Assembly: GCF_022712275.1 (NCBI RefSeq)
Contig: NZ_JALAGU010000033.1
Location: forward strand, 90,752 to 154,751
Length of the DNA stretch: 64,000 bases
Reading direction: 5' to 3'
Source of the DNA: Corynebacterium sp.
GTDB lineage: Bacteria > Actinomycetota > Actinomycetes > Mycobacteriales > Mycobacteriaceae
Under the pieces are notes generated by a model that was not told the origin of the DNA, ran no database searches, and was given only the letters and a program-made list of their open reading frames with translations. The position numbers and the translations under genes are program-made. Below, in pieces: positions 57,725 to 64,000 of the stretch. Numbering within the stretch: position 1 is the first letter of the stretch; every line of letters starts with the position of its first letter.

Positions 57725-59134
57725 ATGACGTTCTCTCAGCGCCCTCGACGCGCATACCGTACCGCCGCCACCGTCGCGGCGTCCGTCCTCACCGTCTCCC
57801 TCGCCGCCGCCGTCGCCGCACCGGCCTCAGCCGCCCCGGCAGACCGTTCCGACCTGCCGCTGCAGACACAGATCATCGGCGGCTTCTGGGACGGAGTCCG
57901 CCCCCTGCTCGACGTGCAGAACCCCGCCGACGACAAGACCTTCTACGAGGTCCCCGAGGAGCTCGGGGACACCGGCGTCGCCGACCTCGCACCCGGTACC
58001 GTCCTGCGTGAGCGCACCTTCAACTACCACGTCGCCACCCTCGAGGTCCCGGTGAAGGTCACCCAGGTCCTCTACGTCACAACCAATGCCCTGGGCGCCA
58101 ACGAAACCAACGTCACCTCGATAGTTCATCCACCCACCAAGTCCGACGGCAAAGTCATCTCCTACCAGTCCTTCTACGACTCGGCGAACCCCCTCGACAA
58201 CCCCTCTCGCATGATCGCCGGAAACCTCAGCCTCGGTGGCCTGATACCGGCCTTCGAAACCAGCTTCCTGGTCCCGGCACTGGCGCTGGGCCACCCGGTG
58301 ATCGTCGCAGACACCCAGGGCAAAGACGCCAACTTCGCCGCAGGGCCCGCCTACGGTGCCGCCACGCTGGACTCCCTTCGGGCCGCCACGGCGGCGGAGA
58401 CCTCCCCGATCACCCCCACCGACCAGATCGGTCTGTTCGGCTACTCGGGCGGCGCAATCGCCAGCAACTGGGCCGCGATCCGGGCCGAGGAATACGCCCC
58501 GGAGATCGAGCAGCGGATCGTCGGTGTCGCACAAGGTGGTGTGCTCGTGGACCCCCAGAAGAACCTCTCCTACGCCGGCGACGGTCTCCTCTGGTCCGGT
58601 GTGGTCGGACTGGCGCTGACAGCCCTCGGTGACGCCTACGACATCGACTTCTCCCAGTACTTCAACGATTACGGCATGGCTGTCGCCAACGATGTCCGTG
58701 ACCTGTCGATCGTCGAATCCGTGGCCCGGTACCCCGGCCTGCACTGGTCCGACCTGGCGAAGCCGGAGTACCCCACCCCGCAGGACGCCCCGGAGGTCAA
58801 GGCGGTCATCGACGACATCAACATGGGCAACTGGGGCTCGCCGCGGATCCCCATGTTCGTCTTCCAGGGTGCGGCAGGCTGGATCGAGGGAACCCCCGCC
58901 TCCCCGTCCGTGGGCCCGGGCGACGGAATCATGGTGACGAAAGACGTGCGCACGTTGGTGCGGCAGTACTGTGAGGCGGGAACACAGGTCGAGTACCGCG
59001 AGTATCCGTTCGCCAGCCACGTCATCGCGGCTGTTCCGTGGGCGGTAGAAGGCTACCTCTGGCTGGAGGGCAGGCTCAGCGGAACTCCGACCACCAACAA
59101 CTGCGCCACCGTGCCACAGGGCAACGAACTGTAG
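57725..59134 (+). CDS. Secreted lipase (LIP family)
   Basis: 469 residues, signal peptide about 1-38 (VSLAAAVAAPASAAPA). Nucleophile elbow GYSGGAIAS near residue 240, acidic residue later, and His in FASHVIAA. Resembles secretory triacylglycerol lipases of corynebacteria and Candida-type LIP. Lies in a group of exported envelope/lipid genes. The 255 bases after it to ctaD show no convincing gene. Confidence 0.88.
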   Translation: MTFSQRPRRAYRTAATVAASVLTVSLAAAVAAPASAAPADRSDLPLQTQIIGGFWDGVRPLLDVQNPADDKTFYEVPEELGDTGVADLAPGTVLRERTFNYHVATLEVPVKVTQVLYVTTNALGANETNVTSIVHPPTKSDGKVISYQSFYDSANPLDNPSRMIAGNLSLGGLIPAFETSFLVPALALGHPVIVADTQGKDANFAAGPAYGAATLDSLRAATAAETSPITPTDQIGLFGYSGGAIASNWAAIRAEEYAPEIEQRIVGVAQGGVLVDPQKNLSYAGDGLLWSGVVGLALTALGDAYDIDFSQYFNDYGMAVANDVRDLSIVESVARYPGLHWSDLAKPEYPTPQDAPEVKAVIDDINMGNWGSPRIPMFVFQGAAGWIEGTPASPSVGPGDGIMVTKDVRTLVRQYCEAGTQVEYREYPFASHVIAAVPWAVEGYLWLEGRLSGTPTTNNCATVPQGNEL

Positions 59135-59389
59135 TCAGTCCTTCCCCAGTCGCGCATAGGCCGGGTTCGACAGCGCCATGACCACGGGCCCGAGAAACAC
59201 GGAGACAGCCGGGGCCGTCACCGCCGGGGCGCTGACGGGGTGATCCGCTGCCGGTGAGACGTGCCCGGAGGTGGCTTCCGGAGTTCTGTCCGGTACCCGG
59301 AGGTTGCGTCGGGGCGGGGGCAAGTCGGGAAACCCGGCACGAGGTCCGGACGCGGACCGAATGTCAGATCGGTTACCGACACCTGGAAC

Positions 59390-61090
59390 CTAGAAATGTC
59401 GTCCCACGTGTGCCTCCTCGCGCAGCGTCTTCACCATGTGCGGGTAGTGCAGCTCGAAGGCAGGCCGCTCGGAACGGATCTTCGGCAGCGAGTCGAAGTT
59501 GTGGCGCGGCGGCGGGCAGCTGGTCGCCCACTCCAGGGAGTTGCCGTAACCCCACGGGTCGTCGACCGTGACGATCTCGCCGTAACGCCAGGAGCTGAAG
59601 ACGTTCCAGATGAACGGGATCACCGAGATTCCGAGGATCAGCGTGCCGATCGTCGAGACCTGGTTCAGTGTGGTGAAACCGTCGGACTCCAGGTAGTCGG
59701 CGTAGCGTCGCGGCATACCCATGTTGCCCAGCCAGTGCTGCACCAGGAAGGTGGTGTGGAAGCCGATGAAGGTCAGCCAGAAGTGGATCTTCCCCAGCTT
59801 CTCGTTGAGCATCCGGCCGGTCATCTTCGGGAACCAGTAGTACACGCCGGCGTAGGAGGAGAACACCACCGTGCCGAAGAGCGTGTAGTGGAAGTGCGCG
59901 ACCACGAAGTAGGTGTCCGAGATATGGAAGTCCAGGGCGGGGGACGCCAGCATGATGCCCGTCAGACCACCGAACAGGAAGGTGGCGAAGAAGCCGATGG
60001 CGAAGTCCATCGGGGTCTCGAAAGTGAGCCGGCCCTTCCACATGGTGCCGAGCCAGTTGAAGAACTTCAGGCCGGTCGGCACCGCGATGAGGAAGGTCAT
60101 GAAGCTGAAGAACGGCAGCAGCACAGCACCGGTGACGAACATGTGGTGCGCCCACACGGCCAGGGACAGAGCGGCGATCGACAGGGTCGCGAAGACCAGG
60201 CCGACATAACCGAACATCGGCTTGCGGCTGAACACCGGGAAGATCTCGGAGACGATGCCGAAGAACGGCAGGGCCAGGACGTAAACCTCGGGGTGACCGA
60301 AGAACCAGAACAGGTGCTGCCAGAGGATGGCGCCACCGTTGGCCGGGTCGTAGATGTGCCCGCCCAGGAGGCGGTCGTAGAGGACACCGAGGGCCGCGGC
60401 GGTGAGCAGCGGGAAGATCAGCAGCGCCAGCAGCGAAGTCACCAGGATGTTCCAGGTGAAGATCGGCATACGGAACATGGTCATGCCCGGTGCGCGGAGG
60501 CAGAGGATGGTCGTCATCATGTTGATGGCCGAGGCGATGGTGCCGACACCACCGACGCCGACACCGACGATCCAGAGGTTGGTACCGACACCCGGGGAGT
60601 GGATGGCGTCCGCCAGCGGCATGTAGATCGTCCAGCCGAAGTCACCGGCACCACCGGGGGTGAGGAAGCCGGAGAGCATGAGGATGCCGCCCCAGGTCGT
60701 CAGCCAGAAGCCCAGCGCGTTGAGGCGCGGGAAGGCGACGTCGGGGGCGCCGATCTGCAGCGGCATGATGTAGTTCGCGAAGCCCCACACGACCGGGGTT
60801 CCGTACAGCAGGAGCATCACCGTGCCGTGCATGGTGAAGAGCTGGTTGAACTGCTCGTTCGACAGGTACTGCATGCCCGGGTGGAACAGCTCCACGCGGA
60901 TCAGCAGGGCCATGAGGCCACCGATGAAGAAGAAGCAGAACGACATGATGATGTACATGATGCCGAGCTGCTTGTGGTCGGTGGTCGTCAGCATGGTCCA
61001 GGCGTGGTTGCCCTTGAGGGACTTACCACCCTGGGGAGCAGGCCGTGTGGGAGCGACCGGATGGTCTTCCCGAGGCGCTACTGCGGTCAT
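59390..61090 (-). CDS. ctaD: Cytochrome c oxidase subunit I (aa3 type)
   Basis: 566 residues with 12 TM helices. Haem and copper ligands are visible: FTMHGTVM (low-spin haem His), FGHPEVYVL (CuB His and the cross-linked Tyr), WAHHMF (two CuB His) and VVAHFHYTLFG (haem a3 and haem a His). AGGAGG precedes ATG 61090. Transcribed away from the broken gene at 61392. The order ctaD - nrdF - ftn matches C. glutamicum. Confidence 0.96.
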   Translation of the reverse strand: MTAVAPREDHPVAPTRPAPQGGKSLKGNHAWTMLTTTDHKQLGIMYIIMSFCFFFIGGLMALLIRVELFHPGMQYLSNEQFNQLFTMHGTVMLLLYGTPVVWGFANYIMPLQIGAPDVAFPRLNALGFWLTTWGGILMLSGFLTPGGAGDFGWTIYMPLADAIHSPGVGTNLWIVGVGVGGVGTIASAINMMTTILCLRAPGMTMFRMPIFTWNILVTSLLALLIFPLLTAAALGVLYDRLLGGHIYDPANGGAILWQHLFWFFGHPEVYVLALPFFGIVSEIFPVFSRKPMFGYVGLVFATLSIAALSLAVWAHHMFVTGAVLLPFFSFMTFLIAVPTGLKFFNWLGTMWKGRLTFETPMDFAIGFFATFLFGGLTGIMLASPALDFHISDTYFVVAHFHYTLFGTVVFSSYAGVYYWFPKMTGRMLNEKLGKIHFWLTFIGFHTTFLVQHWLGNMGMPRRYADYLESDGFTTLNQVSTIGTLILGISVIPFIWNVFSSWRYGEIVTVDDPWGYGNSLEWATSCPPPRHNFDSLPKIRSERPAFELHYPHMVKTLREEAHVGRHF

Positions 61091-61391
61091 TCAATCCTCC
61101 TGACTACGCGGAGCCGCTCGTCGGGACGGCTCCCTTTGAATGAACTGCACGGTGTTGTGGCTCGGCGGCGTAGTCGTCACCTCCGCCGACACATCCAGCG
61201 CAGACTGCAGTCCATGGTAATGGGTGCGTTCAGATATTGATAGCCAGGACCCCCCTTAGCGGCCGAGGCGTCGCAATCGGGGGTAGCGCCCGCGATTCAC
61301 GGCCGGAAAACCGCACAACAGCCACAGGCGTCACGGGAGCCACAACGCCGCCCGGTCAGGACGCCGCGGAACAGATACAAAGGAGTATCCG
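61091..61391. other. Intergenic region upstream of ctaD
   Basis: 301 bases holding the ctaD promoter and that of the divergent broken gene. An AT-richer patch is at about 61215-61250. No hairpin or known motif was identified. Confidence 0.6.
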
Positions 61392-61844
61392 GTGTCACTG
61401 TCCAGGACAGAGATCCGGCCCCTGGTCCACGCCGAGCGGCGACGCCTGATCGACGACCTCGACACTATTGACGGTTCCCGCCGGGAAACACCCTCATTGT
61501 GTCCCGGGGTGGACGGTGCACGATATTCTTGCCCACCTGGTCGACGTCGCCCGGATCGGAGAGGTCGCGTTCCTCCGGCGCACGCTGAAGCTGAAAAGGG
61601 ACTCCGATCCCGTCAATGAAGTAGGCATCCGTCAGTACAGACCGTCAGTACAGACATGACGACCCCGCGCAGACCCTTGAGAACTTCCGGCGGTCAATCA
61701 GTCTGACCAGGATGCCTACCGCACACCGGGGCAACCCGTCTCGTCGGGTCGGCCGTGCACCGGGAGGACATCCGCAGACCATTCGGGAGGGTGGGCCACT
61801 ACCCCGACCCGGGGAGTGACCTACCGGGAGCATGTGTCCCGTGA
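61392..61844 (+). pseudogene. Broken TIGR03083/maleylpyruvate isomerase-like gene
   Basis: Starts GTG 61392 (VSLSRTEIRPLVHAERRRLIDD, quoted in part). The motif SLCPGWTVHDILAHL is split by one extra G in the run at 61504-61510. After RQYR a 13-bp tandem duplication (61629-61641 and 61642-61654) shifts the frame; with one copy removed it reads HDDPAQTLENFRRSI. A third shift precedes HREDIRRPFGRVGHYPDPG. Intact relatives are mycothiol-dependent DinB-fold enzymes. No functional product expected. Confidence 0.8.
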
Positions 61845-61860
61845 CAGGGAGTCTGCGGAC

Positions 61861-62859
61861 CTAGAAGTCCCAGTCGTCGTCGACGGTGTTCTCGGCCTTA
61901 CCGATGACGTAGCTGGAACCCGACCCGGAGAAGAAGTCGTGGTTCTCGTCGCCACCCGGATTCAGCGCGGAGATGATCGACGGGGAGACGCGGGTCTCGT
62001 CCGCCGGGAACAGCCCCTCGTAGCCGAGGTTGTTCAGGGCCTTGTTGGCGTTGTAGCGCAGGAAGCGCTTCACGTCCTCGGTCCAGCCGAGGTCGTCGTA
62101 GAGATCCTCGGTGTACTGGCACTCGTTGTCGTAGAGGTCGAAGACGAGCTCGAACGTGTGGTCCTTGAGCTCCTGCCGGCGAGCCTCGGTCTCCTGCTCC
62201 AGCGCGCGCTGGTACTTGTAGCCGATGTAGTAGCCGTGGACAGCCTCGTCACGGATGATCAGGCGGATCACGTCGGCGGTATTGGTCAGCTTGGCGTGGG
62301 AGGACCAGTACATCGGGAGGTAGAAGCCGGAGTAGAAGAGGAAGGACTCGAGCAGGGTCGAGGCGACCTTCTTCTTCAGCGGGTCATCACCCTGGTAGAA
62401 GTTCAGGACGATGTCCGCCTTGGTCTGGAGGTTCTCGTTCTCCTCGGACCAGCGGAAGGCGTCGTTGATCTGTGGGGTGGAGGCCAGCGTCATGAAGATC
62501 GACGAGTAGGACTTCGCGTGCACCGACTCCATGAACGCGATGTTGGTGAACACCGCCTCCTCGTGCGGGGTGACGGCGTCATCGATGAGGCTCGTGGCAC
62601 CGACGGTGCCCTGGATGGTGTCCAGCATCGTCAGACCGGTGAAGACACGCATCGTGGCGGTCTGCTCGGCCTCGGAGAGTGTCCCCCAGCTCTTGATGTC
62701 GTTGGACAGCGGCACCTTCTCCGGGAGCCAGAAGTTACCGGTCAGCCGGTCCCAGACCTCGAGGTCCTTGTCGTCGGGAATGGTGTTCCAGTTGATCGCG
62801 GTCACGCGGTCCCCGGCACGGTGGTGGACCGGGGTGGTGATCTGGCGCGATGTCGTCAT
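61861..62859 (-). CDS. nrdF: Class Ib ribonucleotide reductase beta subunit
   Basis: 332 residues from MTTSRQITTPVHHRAGD (ATG 62859, AGGAGA upstream). Metal ligands lie in FMESVHAKSYSS and IIRDEAVHGYYIGYK; the C-terminus DDDWDF is the usual anchor for NrdE. In corynebacteria this protein carries a Mn cofactor and makes deoxyribonucleotides with NrdE, encoded elsewhere. Intact. Between broken gene 61392 and the ftn promoter region. Confidence 0.95.
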   Translation of the reverse strand: MTTSRQITTPVHHRAGDRVTAINWNTIPDDKDLEVWDRLTGNFWLPEKVPLSNDIKSWGTLSEAEQTATMRVFTGLTMLDTIQGTVGATSLIDDAVTPHEEAVFTNIAFMESVHAKSYSSIFMTLASTPQINDAFRWSEENENLQTKADIVLNFYQGDDPLKKKVASTLLESFLFYSGFYLPMYWSSHAKLTNTADVIRLIIRDEAVHGYYIGYKYQRALEQETEARRQELKDHTFELVFDLYDNECQYTEDLYDDLGWTEDVKRFLRYNANKALNNLGYEGLFPADETRVSPSIISALNPGGDENHDFFSGSGSSYVIGKAENTVDDDWDF

Positions 62860-63238
62860 ACAGCTCTCCTGCGGTAGTGCGGAATGTCTGCCCGGCCGGG
62901 TACTCCCCCGCAGCCTGACATATCCTCCCACCGTACCCCATCCGGGACTCATCCATCCGGCGGATCCGGGGGACGCGACGGGGACCGGGCGGAGCCGCAA
63001 CCGAGCCGCAACCGAGCCGCAGGTGCCGGAGTTTCCGGGCCCTTGACACCCCCGACATAGGGTGGTGTGAATGAGGCGAGGCTGCACTTCATACTCGGGC
63101 AGAATGAGGAAGATCTGGCCGACGGGGGCACTTTCACCCCCGACCATGCTTCTGAACAGCATCTTTTACGTCGCACTCACTGCAGCACAGCCAAAGCATA
63201 CTGAGGACAGACATGCCTGTTCACCTGCAGATATAAGC
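62860..63238. other. nrdF-ftn intergenic region
   Basis: The larger part of a 435-base divergent gap. It holds the nrdF promoter. A degenerate AGGnGAGGCT-type sequence near 63073-63090 resembles, weakly, the DtxR-like site closer to ftn. A TTGACA at about 63042 faces ftn. No gene seen. Confidence 0.5.
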
Positions 63239-63257
63239 AAAGGTGAGGCTATCTGCC
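63239..63257 (+). promoter_or_regulatory. Candidate DtxR box upstream of ftn
   Basis: AAAGGTGAGGCTATCTGCC agrees with the DtxR consensus TTAGGTTAGGCTAACCTAA at roughly 12 of 19 positions, including AGGT and AGGCTA. Its centre is about 47 bases before the ftn ATG. DtxR activates ftn in C. glutamicum, which fits an upstream activator position. Confidence 0.45.
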
Positions 63258-63294
63258 CTAGAGAAAGGATGAACCGATCAGTATCGTTACTGCC

Positions 63295-63789
63295 ATGAGC
63301 ATCAACGAGAAGTTCCAGGAAGCCGTCAACAAGCAGGTCGTCGCCGAGCACGGCGCGTCCCTCATCTACTCCCAGCTGTCCTACGAGATGGACCGCCTCT
63401 CCTTCCTCGGCATGCGCGACTGGTTCCGCGCCCAGGCCGACGAGGAGCGTACCCACGCCGCCAAGTTCGCCGAGCACCTCCTCGACCGCGAGGCCCGCGT
63501 GGACCTCACCGACATCGAGCTGCCGTCCCTGAAGATCGCCACCCCGTTGGACGCCTTCGAGGCCGCCCTCGCCCACGAGCAGAAGATCTCCGAGATGATC
63601 CGCAACCTCGCCCGCGTCGCGGACGAGACCGGTGACATCGATTCCCGCTCCCTCATCAACTTCTTCCTCGCCGAGCAGATCGAGGAAGAGTCCACCGTCA
63701 ACGACATCATCGACTGGATCAAGACCGTCGGCAACGACGGCTCCGGCCTGCTGCGCATCGACGCCAAGCTGGGTGGCCGCGCCGAGTAG
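63295..63789 (+). CDS. ftn: Ferritin
   Basis: 164-residue bacterial ferritin-like protein storing iron. Ferroxidase ligands lie in VVAEHGASLIYSQLSYEMD and ADEERTHAAKFAEH, with further Glu in EQIEEES. No Shine-Dalgarno lies at normal distance from ATG 63295. A TATCGT hexamer (63282-63287) ends 7 bases before it, so a leaderless transcript is plausible. A nine-codon frame, MNRSVSLLP, ends at an ATGA overlap with the ftn start. Confidence 0.93.
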   Translation: MSINEKFQEAVNKQVVAEHGASLIYSQLSYEMDRLSFLGMRDWFRAQADEERTHAAKFAEHLLDREARVDLTDIELPSLKIATPLDAFEAALAHEQKISEMIRNLARVADETGDIDSRSLINFFLAEQIEEESTVNDIIDWIKTVGNDGSGLLRIDAKLGGRAE

Positions 63790-63852
63790 CAGTCTCCACG
63801 GTCACCGGGTAGCCGACGGCTTCCCGGCCACCCGGGCCGACAGCACACCAGT

Positions 63853-63898
63853 CAGAAGAGCCCCGCACTGATCCGAGGATCGGTGCGGGGCCCTTCTG
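63853..63898 (+). terminator. Hairpin terminator after ftn
   Basis: CAGAAGAGCCCCGCAC pairs with GTGCGGGGCCCTTCTG with one mismatch; inner bases GATCC/GGATC extend the stem. No T-run follows. Confidence 0.75.
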
Positions 63899-63919
63899 CG
63901 CGTCAGCGGGGAGCTCATG

Positions 63920-63991
63920 ATGTCGGCGACACGCAGTGTCAGGTCGTTCCGACTGAGGTCAGAACGACCTCAGGATGCGTGATGCGGACAC
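63920..63991 (+). repeat. 72-bp palindromic repeat, copy F
   Basis: ATGTCGGCGACACGCAGTGT ... GGATGCGTGATGCGGACAC. The centre (TTCCGACTGAGGTCAGAA) is the most different of the six; the last base is C instead of T. Downstream of the ftn terminator. Confidence 0.88.
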
Positions 63992-64000
63992 TGCCGAGCG

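Noticed and set aside
59135..59323. 62-codon minus-strand frame between the lipase and ctaD
   Set aside because: No ribosome binding site, no recognisable motif, Pro/Ala-biased; could not be supported as a gene.
59261..61240. A 659-codon plus-strand frame opposite ctaD
   Set aside because: Shadow frame of a highly conserved gene; composition is His/Arg/Glu-biased with no motif.
1..64000. tRNA, rRNA, prophage and CRISPR features
   Set aside because: No cloverleaf, rRNA-like, phage structural or array sequence was recognised while reading either strand.

Overview
The window is a GC-rich, gene-dense actinobacterial chromosome segment, most likely from a Corynebacterium of the large-genome, high-GC group. 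The evidence is an antigen-85-type mycolyltransferase (55835-56833), the order ctaD - nrdF - ftn (59390-63789) known from Corynebacterium glutamicum, a class Ib NrdF, actinobacterial DUF1707 and TIGR01777 proteins, and many ATGA or TGATG start/stop overlaps. No rRNA, tRNA, CRISPR array or intact transposase was seen.

Layout. 1-1330: two ClpP paralogues, the second lacking all catalytic triad residues, facing a PopR-like regulator. 1416-6515: nitronate monooxygenase, a broken NUDIX gene, D-amino-acid oxidase, MaoC hydratase and acyl-CoA dehydrogenase. 6631-10998: MoxR - DUF58 - transglutaminase cluster. 11015-16705: purine catabolism (HIU hydrolase, OHCU decarboxylase, guanine deaminase, two tandem NCS2 permeases) without a urate oxidase. 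16730-25990: a GntR-controlled catabolic locus. Its leftward operon holds gntR, two DUF1185 genes, alpha/beta hydrolase, aldehyde dehydrogenase, tautomerase, luciferase-like monooxygenase and a standalone riboflavin kinase. Its rightward arm holds a SnoaL-flavin reductase fusion and a BCCT betaine-type transporter. Together these look like a pathway for flavin-dependent oxygenation of a quaternary-ammonium or betaine-like compound, possibly an N-methylpyridinium such as trigonelline. 26137-32465: MFS transporter, a small protein, and a putrescine-type cluster (FAD oxidoreductase, AsnC regulator, class III aminotransferase) in which a deletion has fused the tail of an ABC permease to the head of an amidohydrolase. 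32614-43741: secreted beta-lactamase-fold protein, NhaC antiporter with SDR, LysR/FMO pair, a PD-(D/E)XK-like hypothetical, TIGR01777 epimerase, DUF1707 membrane protein and a TetR/SDR pair. 43754-48236: amidase - SSS symporter - DUF3311 - M20 hydrolase operon. 48737-52011: a two-gene NUDIX plus PLD-DEAD helicase operon, a possible defence module. 52174-53170: decaying genes (Excalibur lipoprotein and MetQ remnants). 53435-63789: YbjQ, lipoprotein, MFS, mycolyltransferase, VOC protein, secreted lipase, ctaD, a broken mycothiol-type gene, nrdF and ftn.

The most distinctive non-coding signal is a family of six 72-bp imperfect palindromes (1256, 3016, 32523, 38600, 39934 and 63920), present in both orientations. 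One copy supplies the N-terminus of the PopR-like protein, and two flank a nuclease-like gene. A related 69-bp palindrome lies at 26010. Other signals are three TTGMATRCAA half-palindromic operators around the GntR promoter region, a TetR operator at 42929, a candidate DtxR box upstream of ftn, and several pseudogenes broken by 13-14 bp tandem duplications or C/G-run indels.
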